From Celoporthe dispersa (Eukaryota; Ascomycota; Sordariomycetes; Diaporthales; Cryphonectriaceae), in contig WAID01000014.1 of NCBI GenBank assembly GCA_016584495.1, positions 434,001 to 498,000 on the forward strand: a stretch of DNA of 64,000 nucleotides. The letters run 5' to 3'. The notes beneath the pieces were generated by a model. It was given only the letters and a program-made list of their open reading frames with translations. It did no database searches and was not told the origin of the DNA. Positions 42,800 through 54,992 of the stretch are shown in pieces (within the stretch, counting starts at the first letter, position 1; each line of letters starts with the position of its first letter). The translations under genes and the position numbers were made by a program.

Positions 42800-45435
42800 G
42801 ATGATTTTACACACAGAAACCCTTGCAGTATCAAGGAGTGATACCGGAAGGGAAAATGTTGGGATAGGATGGGAGGGGAGGAATGGAGGGAAGGAAGGAA
42901 AGAGAAGGAAGGACAGATCAGATAAGTAGGGCCACGATAGGAAGGGGGAAGGAAAAGAAAGGAGAGGGTCAAGATTTTCCAGCCGTGGTCCAGCTCACAT
43001 GTGAGAAGAGGGAACGCAGAGAGGACACGACACAAGACGAGAGAGAGAGAGACCCGACACGACACGACACGACACGACACAGGACCAAAAGATATCTCAA
43101 CAATTTTCCCTAGACAGACCGCCGCGGCCCCCCCCCCCCCAGACGATATCAACAAGAACGATCCTTGCAGGGTGGGTTTCGCAATTCGGGACAGCTGGCT
43201 TTGGACGTCGAACCGTTCTTGCACCCGTGGGGCCCCGAGCGGGCGACCGAGCGAGCCCCTGAGGACCCGAGACCAAGAGGACACAACGCTGGCCTGGACC
43301 TGGGGGGAGGGGGGTTCCATTCCTTGGCGGTCAAAGGGGACGCCGTCGCCACCGTATCCATTGCATAGCACAGTCATTCAGCATCTGATATCGTCGTGGG
43401 TGACCTGACTGGCCCGCCTTGTGGTGCTTGGTGCGAGCATAGGGTGGTGTCGGGCTGGTTTTGGTGTGGTTTTTTTTTATTTCCTTTGTTCCCTTTTTTT
43501 TTTTTTTTTAATGAGGCGAGTCCGGCCAAGCCAGCCCTTTTTTTCCCTCCTCCTCTGTCGACTCCAGAAGGGTTGACACTCTCCTCTTGTGGCTAGGTCG
43601 AGGGATCATCGAGTCAAGATTGTGCCATCTTGTGAAAATTTCCTAGGCGTTACTCCTGATTGGCTGCCGTTGGGAGGAAGGCACGTTGGCTCGTGAAGGC
43701 ACATGCAAGAGCTCTCTGCCGAGCAACCCTGTCAGCACACTTTTTTTTTCCTTCTTTTCCTTCTTCTCTCCATTCCTTCCACTCCATCCCCAGCACTTCT
43801 TCTTTTTTTTATTTTTTACCTCTCTTTTTTTTCCCTGGTCGATCAGGGGTTCGGATCCATCAGCCAGCACGCCCAAGACTCAGGGTCCTCTTCAGGGTCC
43901 TCCTGGGAGGGTCAGCAAACCGGGTCCAAAAGAGAAACGTTGTCCGGATCCACTTCAACCATAGCTACTGCTGCTAGTCTCGCCCCCCTGACAAGGCGGA
44001 AGGGACGACTCGAGACAAAAGACAGGGGTCAAACTTTTTTTTTTTGGTGTTCTTTCTAGAACGGCAGGAATCGCTCCAGAGGGGGCTTCGAGCACGATCC
44101 GATGCGCGGCCCTGTTCTTGTTGTAGGCTAGTCAGTCCCCCGAGGTTGTCGACTCTCTCTCTCTCTCTCTCTCTATCCCCTCTGGACGGATGATCCCCGG
44201 TTCTGCATTAGCTCGTGAATTGCCGAGAGACTTGTCTGACCCCTCACTGCTACGGCGGTTGAGGCTCTAAAGGGGAGGGAACGGCAGGGGGGGAGGAGGA
44301 CGAGAATCGATCGTGACGTGGTCGTGGCGGCTGGAGGATAATGTCGAGCAAAGGGGGCCATTCTGGCATTCCTGAAGCCATGGTCACGGCCAGACCTCAG
44401 CATCCTCGTAATTGATGGAGCCGTGCTGTCGGTTTCCATCATGAGGAGGCCTGCCGCAGGGTCTCACACAGACACGCCGTCCTGTCCACCAGCGGCTGGC
44501 GGTGAGCCATGGACAGAGTAAGGGTACAAGAAGGTCATGACGGATGAGCTGGGGAGGTGTAGACTGCTCAGCTATATGTATATGATCCGCTTAGGTTCAT
44601 GGCTATATAACTTGACAGACGGGGCTTTTCTAGAGCCCGAGGTTCCGAGATAGATACTATAGTATCCAGAAAGTAATCCCCATTCCCTTCACGTTGTGGA
44701 TACTGCGGGGGAAACACCGTCGAGTAAGTACCCAGGTAGACCGTCGAATCCTCCTCGGCAAGTTCCAGCACAGCGCAGGGCCAGGCTTACTATTATGTAC
44801 TTGAGGAGGGAGTACTTATGGTTTGCTTGGTAGACCAGAGACCACCACCACCTCTGTTATGTAATGAATCTATACTGAGAGGGGAGACGGGCCTCTCTGC
44901 GTACGAGGGATGTCGTCTCACCGGTGATCCTGCACCTATTACCTCTGACATGCACCAACCTGCTTAACTAATTAGTATGGAGACCTGTGGCTCTCTACCT
45001 CGTATAAATTATGACTGAAGCTGGCGATAACCAATAGTGCACTGTCTTCATTCGTACTGAGACAATATTCCAACGTGACAATCAGGATTGTAGTTGATTC
45101 TAATTATCACATAGGGCTTTGATGCTAAGCACTAAGAGACTTGGGTACTGAACCCGAGCCCAGCCTTGTTGGGGTGGTAGAAGGCCTCTTTATTCTAAGC
45201 ATAAAGGTCACACCTACCGACGTAAAGACCAAGCCTTTGATGCCCTGTCGCCGAAAAGATATCCCATTGTTCAAGAATAATACTATATAATTAAATCGTC
45301 AGGCTCGAGACAGCAAAGTTGGCCACAAAACACTCCTAAACCTTGAGGCACACACACTACATCGTGTGACAATAGGATCATCAACGGGCCGGACCCAGGA
45401 CGACACTTTCTAGGAGGATTAATAGGTAGGTCAAG
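42800..45435. other. 2.6-kb intergenic region, no gene seen
   Basis: Divergent promoter region of the desaturase. Contains a GACAC pentamer array (43055-43081), a C10-11 run (43129-43140), several poly-T tracts (43469-43509, 43740-43835, 44034-44046) and a CT repeat (44153-44175). The part from 44800 to 45300 is AT-rich. I found no conserved frame, tRNA or transposon signature. Confidence 0.6.
43055..43081. repeat. ACGAC pentanucleotide repeat
   Basis: Five perfect units of the type cgaca in tandem, upstream of the desaturase. Confidence 0.8.
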
Positions 45436-46659
45436 ATGCCTCGAGAGAAGTCACATGATAGGAAAAAGGCCGCCCTCTCCGGGGCCATCAATGCCTTTGT
45501 ACCCATTGACGACCTGCTTGCAGACCTGAAGGCGGAAGGCCCAGCGTCTCCTGGTACTGCCGACACAGGCCACAGGAGTCCAACACGTGGTGAGTCCTCG
45601 TCTGCCAACGATCGGAAGACTACATCCAAAGCCTCCAGGACCTCCACCGAGCCAGCAGATCGCACCTGCAGTCACCGGAGAGGCAAACAAGCCGCGACTG
45701 ACCACCACCACAGCCGACGAAGGACAGAACACCTCCGGGCCCGCACCCAGCCCCTGCCCCGACTCCCCGTCGACCTACCCACAGAGGACTACGCCGCCAT
45801 CACCCAGACGCCAGGGTTCCCACACTACCTCGACTACCCAGCGCGTATCCACCACCTCAGATACCCCGCGCCGGCCTCTTCCTCCTCCTCATGGGAGGAC
45901 ATGCACCTCCACCAACGCGTCTCCCAGCCCCGCATCAATATCCGCTGGACGCGCCTCATCGAAGACGACGACCGCCGCGCCATGACCCGCTTCTTCCGCT
46001 TTGCCGCGCCCGACGGCCAGCCCTTTCTGGGCTTTCGCCCGTACCGGGACATCCTCTTCCTCGACGCCGCCTACCTCGCCGCCCACGCCGCGGCCCGTGC
46101 TACCGCGCAGAGGCGCCTTGGCGCAGCGCCCGACCTGGTTCCGTTCATCCTGTCCGGGGACCTGACCAAGGTCACCGTACTCGCGGTTGCGGCGGGCGCC
46201 TTCGCCTCCTTGTCTCCTGGTGCAGAGCTCGCATCCTTGTGTGGTATCCTGGCCAGGGAGTTTCCGAACCTGCAGAGGCTGCTTGTGACGTCTACCGCCG
46301 TGGTGGACCGGCCTGTGAATGCGCGCTGGGATCTCGAGACGGAGTTTGCGTGCTGGGCAAGGCTCGACGCTAGCGGGAAGCTGCAAGGCCTGGAGACATC
46401 GGTAGTGACCGGGCCTGAGGCAGCGACCTATGCAGGCCGGCCGGCCGAGGGCAAGAAGTCTTCGCTGCTCGAAAGTGTGGACGAGGCTTTTGCGCGGGCA
46501 AGGAGTGACGTCGCGACGAGAAGAGAGAGGGGGATAAGGTCAGGCATGGGACGGATATGCCTGCTGCGGGTAAAGTGCGCGGGAAGAGTGAGAGAAGATA
46601 TACGGGAAGACATATGGGCGAGGGGAGCGGGTATGAGTCTGGATCCCTGTCCGGCATAG
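45436..46659 (+). CDS. hypothetical protein, 407 aa; 3' end uncertain
   Basis: Single long frame. The first 130 residues are low complexity, rich in Ser, Thr, Arg, His and Pro. The middle (about 165-300) looks folded: INIRWTRLIEDDDRRAMTRF, FRPYRDILFLDAAYLAAHA and FPNLQRLLVTSTAVVDRP, with an alternation of predicted strands and helices reminiscent of F-box/2EXR-type fungal proteins, though I cannot assign it. The end of this frame (RICLLRVKCAGRVREDIRED) looks less natural than the overlapping frame 46557-46841 (KIEPYVLLYFRDAFHRAA), so a base error or intron near 46500-46600 probably moves the true C-terminus to 46841. No targeting signal. Confidence 0.5.
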   Translation: MPREKSHDRKKAALSGAINAFVPIDDLLADLKAEGPASPGTADTGHRSPTRGESSSANDRKTTSKASRTSTEPADRTCSHRRGKQAATDHHHSRRRTEHLRARTQPLPRLPVDLPTEDYAAITQTPGFPHYLDYPARIHHLRYPAPASSSSSWEDMHLHQRVSQPRINIRWTRLIEDDDRRAMTRFFRFAAPDGQPFLGFRPYRDILFLDAAYLAAHAAARATAQRRLGAAPDLVPFILSGDLTKVTVLAVAAGAFASLSPGAELASLCGILAREFPNLQRLLVTSTAVVDRPVNARWDLETEFACWARLDASGKLQGLETSVVTGPEAATYAGRPAEGKKSSLLESVDEAFARARSDVATRRERGIRSGMGRICLLRVKCAGRVREDIREDIWARGAGMSLDPCPA

Positions 46660-47041
46660 GAGGTGTGGCCAGGACTGACGCCAAGACACCGAAGGCCGGT
46701 GGTGACAAGTCTATGGGGGATTTGAAGATCGAGCCGTATGTTCTGCTGTACTTCCGCGATGCTTTTCATCGTGCTGCCGAGAACGGGTGGGAGCCAGGTG
46801 ATCTCCTCTCACTGGATAATATGACTGTGGAGATGCACTAGACACGCCAGCCTCAGCATGCAGATCAGCTTGTAAGTTTGAATGGGATAATGCTCGCCGC
46901 AGTGCTGTTGATCAGCATATAAGCGACAGATGTGAGCCGGTCTCATATTATGTTGGAATGTAGTGCAGACGGCTGCACAGTATCCAGTGATCTTTGATAG
47001 ATCATGTAAATGTAACCTTTATCGCCCGTTTCCCTCTCCTC

Positions 47042-50000
47042 TTAGAACATTTCTTTCATGTGCTGGTATACGCCCTCGTTGTCGCCAGCCATCCCAAAAG
47101 GACCCCCACCGGCAGAAAATACGCCCATGTGACTGCTCAAGAAGTCGTCAGCCCCAGCAAAGTGACCGCCGTGGGCGGTGCTGTTCGCGAAGCCTTCAAA
47201 TATCCTTGACATCTCGGTCTGTAGGCGCAGACCGTTGTCTGGGTCCTCCGGCTGGGACGCTGGATGACCCGGATTTTGCACCTGTCCGCCTGCTGACCGC
47301 AGCGGGTTCCTTCCAATGTGAGGCGTTAGACTTCCCACCCTGCTTGAGGAATACTGATGGCCATAGTTTGGCGTCAACCCTGGACTCGATGTTGACTGGT
47401 GGCCGGCACTGCTCACGGAGCTTCGATGAGATGTGCTTGGCATGCCGATCTGGTTGTGACTACCATATGCCATGCTGGTCATCAAGGACCCGTTTTCTCG
47501 CCTCTTCGGATCCTCGTCCTGCTGCAAGCCGAGTCGAGGCGCATAAGCCTTGAGGCTCTTCACAGTTCGCCACAGCCGCTGGCTGACCCAGCTCTTGGAT
47601 GACAAGTCCTTAACTAGCTCAAGAGCCATGTGAAATTCCTGCCGGCACTGCGAGCTGAAAGCGACGGGCGCATGTGTTGATGCGAGGAAGAGGACGGCGA
47701 TCGAGGACGTTAAGAAGTGGTGGTAAAAGACCTGTATACGGTTATATACGATGCTATTATTGTTCAAAAGCGCGAGGTACTGGATGGTCTCCTTGGCGAG
47801 GTCGACGACGCGCTGAGCAAAATCTCTGTTCTGTGTGATGCTGGAAGCGGTGTGCAATACCGGCGTGTAAAGCCAAATTCGAATCTGTCGCCAACGTGAG
47901 CACGTGAACAGTGGGTACCAGGGGGGGGGGGGTAAGAGAAAAAAGTAGGGTGTATGAAGGGAAGTTACCTGGTTCAACCTCAAGCGAGTCCAGATCTGGA
48001 GGCGCTCGACATTATACGTTTCGGTGCCGGGCACTGGTATGAGGTTGCCCAGACTGCGAATTCTGATTTTTTCCGGCACGGTCTCGTACCATTCCAAAAT
48101 TTCTTCATCCATATTCTTGAAATCCTCCCGCTTCAGATCTCGGATGAGGACGTCATCAAAATAATCCACCAGCCGCCAGATCTTGGAGCTGAGTTTCGCG
48201 AAGGCGATCAGAGACGTCAAGTAAGGATAGTCCTCCTGCGTGGCAAGTCAGCGCTTTAACACCACATTAAAGTCAACAAAGAGAGCATCCTGTGCTTACA
48301 GGCCATGGCAGATGCGGATCAATCTTGTCGTCATGAACGACAAAGGGAAATCCGGTGCCGAAGCTCCACCGACGGTCAAGCACATACGCAGACCAAAACG
48401 TGTTGATGGCGTTCTTGCGCGCCTGCTCTCCTGCGATCTTTGCGATCCCGTCTCTCCGGTGCAAGCCCATCTCCAGGCACAGGCGAGCAACCTGGCCCAT
48501 GACCCGCCAGGCGATCACCTCCTCGTTCTCCAAGAACCTGAAGCCCCCGACGAGGGCGAGAAAGGGCAGCTTTGTGACATCACTAGGCTCGCTCATGAGC
48601 AGCCTGTCCGCGATGGGCTGTATGCTGGCCCATAGCCGGGTGGCCTTGGCACTATAGCCATGCTCCTCCACCACCAGGGCGCAGCACATGATGATCTTGA
48701 GCTCCAGCGTCTTGATATCGCTAAAGCCTTCCGACTGGCCCACGCCTTGCCTCCTAGACGATTCCATCCAGTCTGCAAGGGCCTGGGCGTGTGCGATCAC
48801 GTCGTTGATGTTGACAACTGGGTACATGATGCCGACTTCCTCTTCGTGAAGCCTGCACAGCCGTATCATCTCAGCCTTGTCGTACTCCCAGAGGGGGTCC
48901 ACGGTCCTCCTCGAGACATCCTGCCCCGAGGACGCAGGTGGTAGAGGGGATTGGGCAGGGCTGTCGTCGAGGACTAGGGCGTTGTCCTCGCTGCCTTCGG
49001 CGCCACTATATCCCATGTTTTGCAGCGTCGCCTTGGCGACGTTGACGTGGGAGGACGCACTAGTCGGACCCCGGAAGAGTAGCGGCGGTCGAAAGGACGG
49101 TAGGTCTGCCTTGTGCATGGAGGAGGTGGAGTTGGAGGGGGAAGGGCCGACGTTGGCAGCGGCGGTGGGCAGCGGCAGGACTCGGTCGTGGAGGGGGGCC
49201 AGGCGCTGCGTCTCCTGTTGCAGGTCGTTCACCCTACGCTGGAGGGTATCCATCTGCTCCTGGAGGAGGATCAAGGTGTCATTCATTTGCTTGAACTCGT
49301 CCGATTCCTTGAAGCTGCTGGAGCAGCAGTTTGGGGCGTAGAGGCACTGCAGGTTGAGGTTGCCACACCTCTGGCAGGGAGTCTCGCCATTGCACTTGAT
49401 CTTCCGGCGCTTGCACTCGTTACTGTAGGGAGAAGGGAAGAGAAGGTCAGCCAGTCAGTGATGCCGAAGAGGTCAGAGGAGGAGCAAGCAATAGCACGAC
49501 AGGCTGAGCGTTTTTTAGCCCTCTGCCGGGCGCTGGCGCGCACTGGCCCTGATGAGACCGTTGTTGGCGGGGCAGGATGGCGGAGGCGGGGAGGGTCTTG
49601 GTGGCTGCATACCAGGCTATTGAGATGTACTATAGGCGTTGTCGAGATGATGATGTCAGCCTCTAACTACACACAATCTCCCGACCCCTCCCCCCTCCAA
49701 GAGGTCGACGAGGACGGCGAGGGAGAGTCATGCGACAGCGCGAGAGAGAGAGAGAGAGAGAGAGGCCCTTACCCTGTTCCTTCTGCTCCTCTGCTGCTTC
49801 TGTGATCCTTCGTCGGGGGACGCATCAGGCTTGCGCTTCATGCCTGCACCGGCAGAGGCATTGGCCCCTCCAGGACCTCCGCCCGATGAATGAGCAGGAT
49901 GAGAGTAGATATTGGTGGCAGCGAAGTGAGCAGTTGTTGGTGAAGGGAGTGCGGAATTACCTCCGAGGGCGGAACCGGGCGACTGCTGGCTGCTGGGGTG

Positions 50001-50291
50001 ACGTGGAGTCGAGTAGCTGTTGGATGTGCTCGCGTGTGCGTGGCCGCGACCGTGACCATGACCTTCTCCTCCTCCTACTCTTGTGCCTGAGATTGATGCT
50101 GTCATTGGGCCTGCGCCTGGACCTGAATTTGAGCCCGCACCCGCGCCTACACCCGAACCTGAAGGTCCTGCGCCTGGGGCTCCCGACACCGAGCCTGGGC
50201 CCGAGCCTGAGCCCGAGCCTGACCTCGCCGCGGCAAGAGTCCCTGGCAGGAAGGACCTCAAGTCGCTGACCTGCGTCTCGAGGTGCTCCAT
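47042..50291 (-). CDS. Zn2Cys6 transcription factor with fungal_trans middle domain
   Basis: Nuclear regulator, 922 aa. Exons (minus): 50291-49773, 49629-49613, 49422-48300, 48235-47969, 47884-47042; phases agree. The 17-nt second exon encodes YISIAC and supplies the first cysteine codon together with exon 3. The cluster reads CNECKRRKIKC then NGETPCQRCGNLNLQC, i.e. CX2CX6CX5CX2CX6C. A coiled coil follows (QMNDTLILLQEQMDTLQRRV). The fungal_trans region has PLWEYDKAEMIRLCRLHEEE, YPVVNIND, GQVARLCLEMGLHRRD and a DRRWSFGTGFPF motif. The first 170 residues are low-complexity Gly, Ser, Ala and Pro and may be a disordered activation region. The C-terminus is Ser/Gly-rich. Target genes unknown; the gene lies 2.4 kb from L-galactonate dehydratase, but no link is shown. 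Confidence 0.87.
49742..49762. repeat. GA/AG dinucleotide tract
   Basis: About ten ag units in the first intron of the Zn2Cys6 gene, directly after the donor. Confidence 0.75.
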
Positions 50292-52702
50292 TGTCCCTGA
50301 GTCTGAGTCTGAGCCCGAGAGGTGTGGCTGGGTAACGGTCTCATTGTCGTCGTTGTTCTCGTCCAGGTGCCAGGTCTTGGATCTTCTCCCTTGGGGGACG
50401 ACGGAGGCTCGGCTGGAGAGATTGGAGCCTGGGCCAGACTCCGTTCATGCCCCATGCAGGCAGGGCAGGGCTGGCTGGCCGACTATTTCGGAGGGGCGGC
50501 TGGCGGCTGACTCTCTGCCTGGACGGCACGCCCTCGAGATTGAGACTCGTGTGCACTGGACGGAGGAAACGAGCGGGGGGGAGACACGAAAGCGCGCCAA
50601 GGGGGTGGAAAGCGGGAATGTGTGGCGTCGAAGGAGAGAGCTGTACACCCTGTACGTGTCTGCAGGAATACCTCGCTTGGCCTGGTACCCCGCTGGAAGG
50701 GGGAACGCTGTGGGGGCCCATGCGCCTCCAAGGTTTGGGGCCATAGGCCCTGTCATAGGTGGACTTGACCCGCTAAAACACTCACCGTTCATACTATGGT
50801 ACGCTGAAAGTTCGACACCAGATCTTATGCAGTAACCCTCCACGCTCATGTCCGTCATCCCCGACTTCAGCTGTGGTACAGTACATGCTGTATGTCAGTA
50901 CCACGCCTCCTCCTCCTCCTCCCCCCCCCACATTCAGGTGTCAGGTGTCTCGGATATCAACCTCCTGCCGCGATCCCGCCGACGCAGAGAGCCTCTTCAG
51001 ACAAACTCGTGCTTGACCCATTGGTCAGTCCGGGGCTGTTTGCTACCCAAGACTCGGCGTGCATCTCGAAAAGAGGCAATCCATCCGACAGGATCTCGGT
51101 ATTCTTTTTTCTCTTAAAAAAAATGCTTGGTATGAAGGCTTTTCTTATTCTCCTTCCCTGGTCGGCAGAGGCTCATAATGCTGACCAAAGATCGAGGCAG
51201 GTACAGGCAAACAGTATGCTGGGCTGGCAATGAATCTCAAGATGGTTTCACTCCACCGCAAATATCCTCAGGGCCGCGAATCTCATCATAAATCGCAGCG
51301 GGCTACTGTCGCATGAGAACCCGAGCACTACCCACACTGTGGAACACATCGGGTTCTGCTGATTATCTCCTAAATTGCTACATATTGAACAAGGTCCCAC
51401 TAGGCAGGTGACATCGTCGAGGGTAATGAGGCTTCAAACCTGAGCCTATCCTAATTCTACCCCTCGTACAGCGTACCACTGAGAACAGGAACAGGACTCT
51501 CTGATACCACATCGAGAATCGTTGGTCACACCTTGATCTCACATTCTCCACTGCCACAACGGTCGAGACGCTGTCGGTGTGACCCAAGCTACGGCCCTTT
51601 TTTTCTTCTGGCCTCACTGTCCTACTGTCAGGCCTCGCAAACACGCAAATGTGGATGAACAGGGAGGCGCAGACAGCATCGCCAGGCTCGCTTTTCGGGA
51701 GTGGTCAGCCCCCGGCCTCCCGGTTTCGATGTCCAGGAGACATATTGGAGGGCACCTGTCACATACATGCCCTGGACTTTGATACAAGACTGATACAAGA
51801 CAGGAGCAATTTCCGTCGAGAGCTAGCCGTAGTACTTCTTGCCATCATCATAGTCCTTGGTAGCCGGGATAGTTTGCACTGCCCGTGTCTTCAGGTAGTA
51901 CACGGCAAACCTCAGGCGTGTTAAGGTTGAGGATAGCCGAGAGGTAAGTACGCGTCAAGTTATGACAGCGAAAACACTATACGTTAACCATGTATCTTGT
52001 TGACCATCATTTGCCGCAAATAAACGGTGATATAACTCTGTCTGTCATGAGCTGGTGTGGAGCCCAACGACAGTAATGAGCATGCCGTTGATTAGTCGAA
52101 GAATGGTGTCCTCTGATAGCCACGTTTGTGCTCATTGGAAGGCTCGCACGAAATATACAAACTTCCTACAAGCGGGGACAAAGTCTAGCCAAGGGTTGTT
52201 CAAGTACCGATGGAGATAATCACACTCTTCTTTCACCTGGTCAAACTTAAGGGGAGAGAACATCGTAAAGGCCAGACTCAATTGGTTCCTTCTCTCTCAA
52301 TGTAATTATCTATCAGGAATAGCCTTGGGACTATACGAGATGCCATCGTTGCCTCGCGGAACGGCGAACTTGCCACCGAACCTCCTTGTTTTTGATAGAT
52401 GTACAGACAGTCTGCCGGGCGTCTCTCAGAAAGGCCCCCTATGGGATGCCGTCATCGATGTACGCACCAGATACATGTCACCAGAGTTCCACCACTTATC
52501 ACAGGCAGCCCCGTCTAGCTATCCTCGGCAGATCGCGAAGACAGCGTAGGGCAGGATGCCACTGGTCCTCCGTGGACGAACAACACCAACCCCCTTTCTC
52601 AGACTTGAGGCCCGGGTCAACTCCACACTTCCCCTATCCTCGGCGCGGCCTTGGTCCCATTGCAGCAAGCCCCGCTGTAAGTGTCAGGCAGGAGGGGATT
52701 CT
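50292..52702. other. 2.4-kb intergenic region, no gene seen
   Basis: Upstream of the Zn2Cys6 gene and downstream of L-galactonate dehydratase. High GC to about 50750, then mixed. No frame here carries recognisable domains. Confidence 0.6.
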
Positions 52703-54067
52703 CTAGATCTTCTCTCCTTCGAGGATGGGCTTCGCCTCCTCACTCTTCCACCAGCTCACGCCCTCCTCTCCAGGGAAGGTGAACTTGTCCATGCTGTCCG
52801 GCTTCATCTCGACACTGTAGCCTGGCTCGACCGGGGTCTGGTAGTAGCCATCCTTGATGACACTCGGGTGCAGGAAGTGCTCGTGCAGGTGGTCGACGTA
52901 CTCGAGCACCGACAGCTTGCCGCTGACCACCACGTAGTCGATGGTGCTCAGGTGCTGCGTGTACTCGGGCAGGCCCACACCTCCCGAGTGCGGCACGATA
53001 GGCACGCCATACTTCTTCGCGATGAGCAGCACGGCGAGCACCTCGTTGACACCGCCCATGCGGCACGCGTCGATCTGGCAGACGTCAATGGCACCGCTCA
53101 TGAGGAGCTGCTTGAAGACGACGCGGTTCTGGCACATCTCGCCGGTGGCGACACCGATGCCGTACGGCTTGAGGGCGTCGCGGACGGCCTTGTGGCCTAG
53201 GATGTCGTCGGGCGACGTGGGCTCCTCGATGAACCAGGGCTTGAACTCCTTCAGCTGCTCCATGTAGGAGATGGCCTCCGGGACGGACCAGACCTGATTG
53301 GCGTCGACCATCAGGACGTTGCCCTTGTCGTAACCGATGATCTCGCGGGCGATGGACAGCCGGTGCCGGTCCTGCTCCACGCTGCCGCCCACCTTGAGCT
53401 TGAAGTGCTTGTAGCCGTTGGCCAGGGTCTCGCGGAGGAGGGCCTTCATCTTGTCCTCGCCGTAGCCCAGCCACCCGGCCGAGGTGGTGTAGGCGGGGAC
53501 GGCCCTCGAGTTCTCTGCGTCCTTGATCCGCGCGGCCTTGCTGCCCTCGTTCTCCTTCAGCATCGCGATCGCCTCCTCGGGCGTGATCGCGTCGGTGATG
53601 TACCTGAAGTCGATGCACGCCACGAACTCCTCGGGCGACATCTCCGCCACGATCCGCCAGACAGGCTTGCCAAGGACCTTGGCCCAGAGATCCCACACGG
53701 CATTGACCACGGCGCCCAGGGCAAGGTGGATGACACCCTTCTCAGGGCCGATCCAGCGCAGCTGGCTATCGTTGACAAGATGCCGCCACGTCTTGCCCCA
53801 GTTGGTGCCGACGAGGTCGGACAGCTTCCGGCCCTTGATGCGGTCTGCGACGTGGTTGATGGCGGCGCAGACGATGTCGTTTCCACGACCGATGGTGAAG
53901 GTCATGCCGTGACCGGTGAAGTTCGGATCAGAGGTCGACAGGATGCAGTAGGCTGAGGAGTAGTCGCCGGCAGCGTTCATGGCATCACTGCCGGTCTTGT
54001 CAAGAGAGGTCGGGAAGCGGACATCTCTGGTGGTCCAGCCCGTGATGGTGATGTCTGTAGACGCCAT
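52703..54067 (-). CDS. lgd1: L-galactonate dehydratase (enolase superfamily)
   Basis: Second enzyme of the fungal D-galacturonate pathway: dehydrates L-galactonate to 2-keto-3-deoxy-L-galactonate. Intronless, 454 aa, start at 54067 (MASTDITITGWTTRDVRFPT). Enolase-superfamily residues are all visible: HFKLKVGG with the catalytic lysine motif, VLMVDANQVW (metal Asp), FIEEPTSPDD (metal Glu), VCQIDACRMGG and VPHSGGVGL (catalytic His). The N-terminal TSLDKTGSDAMNAAGDYSSA and the end KPILEGEKI match known fungal LGD1 proteins. Other steps (galacturonate reductase, aldolase) are not in the window. L-fuconate or L-rhamnonate dehydratases are related alternatives, but this sequence is nearest the L-galactonate group from memory of the family. 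Confidence 0.9.
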   Translation of the reverse strand: MASTDITITGWTTRDVRFPTSLDKTGSDAMNAAGDYSSAYCILSTSDPNFTGHGMTFTIGRGNDIVCAAINHVADRIKGRKLSDLVGTNWGKTWRHLVNDSQLRWIGPEKGVIHLALGAVVNAVWDLWAKVLGKPVWRIVAEMSPEEFVACIDFRYITDAITPEEAIAMLKENEGSKAARIKDAENSRAVPAYTTSAGWLGYGEDKMKALLRETLANGYKHFKLKVGGSVEQDRHRLSIAREIIGYDKGNVLMVDANQVWSVPEAISYMEQLKEFKPWFIEEPTSPDDILGHKAVRDALKPYGIGVATGEMCQNRVVFKQLLMSGAIDVCQIDACRMGGVNEVLAVLLIAKKYGVPIVPHSGGVGLPEYTQHLSTIDYVVVSGKLSVLEYVDHLHEHFLHPSVIKDGYYQTPVEPGYSVEMKPDSMDKFTFPGEEGVSWWKSEEAKPILEGEKI

Positions 54068-54992
54068 GCTGCCAGCTATCCAGGTGTCCAGGCTTGTGCA
54101 GAGGAGGGAGGAGACAGGAGAGGGAGTTTGTGGAGGGCAGATGAGCTCGAAGAGGGGCGGAGGAGAGGATGGAGGGAAGGAGGGGTGGAGAGACGACGGT
54201 GTGTACAGGGCTGAGAAGAGAGGCAATTAATATCTACTTGAGACGAGGATAAAGTGATCTTATACGAAGGGAAAATTGTCACGCTACCGGACAACTATCA
54301 CCCGTTTCACCTAAGTCGATAGGCTGACATATTTGCCGCCATTGTGCTGCGAAGTGCAGACTGGGCCTGGGCTTGCCATCCGAAGAGGGCATCGTCGCCA
54401 AGGGTGCCAGACTGGGGAGTCGCAGCTTGCGGAGGAGGGGTCATGGTGGGGGTTCCATGTCCAGATTTGTCTCACGCTGATTGGTGGAAAATCTCCCGCG
54501 GAGAAATGTACTAACGGTCTACCCTCGTGCCTTCCGTTAACTCGGGTCGTACTTGGATCGAATTCATGATCATGAGACGTGGTGAAGATTTTCCTTTCCT
54601 TCTTCTAGAACACAATCCTCCCCAACCATTCCAGGATCCGATCCATCTGATCAACGGCAGTTGGCCTGTTCTCTGCTGCTGGTACTGTGTTAGGCCAGCT
54701 GGCCACTGTCGGCGCCGGCTGGCACCGACTTTCTTCACCTAACTGCTTCCCATGAGCTGAGACCATCACGAGACAATTTGCCCAGATAATTCATCTGGTA
54801 TGTGTTGGTACAGTGCTTGAGTGATAGAGTACAGGAGGCATCATGAATGGCCTCAAAAACAAAGCATGAGCCCTCAACGCCAAACGCTGACAATGCATAG
54901 GTATCTTGAAAGCACGCCCTCCCTCCCCAAGATGTTGTCCAAACAGTCCACCAGCGCCACGAGAGACATTCCAGCTCCTCCTCTGGCCCGGT
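54068..54992. other. intergenic spacer, no gene seen
   Basis: Promoter of L-galactonate dehydratase and 3' flank of the HeLo-kinase gene. Only short frames. Confidence 0.6.

Noticed and set aside
42800..45435. Transposon relic in the long spacer upstream of the desaturase
   Set aside because: No terminal repeats, transposase or reverse-transcriptase patches seen; only simple repeats.
53363..53956. Plus-strand frame of about 200 codons opposite L-galactonate dehydratase
   Set aside because: Antisense shadow of a highly conserved GC-rich gene.
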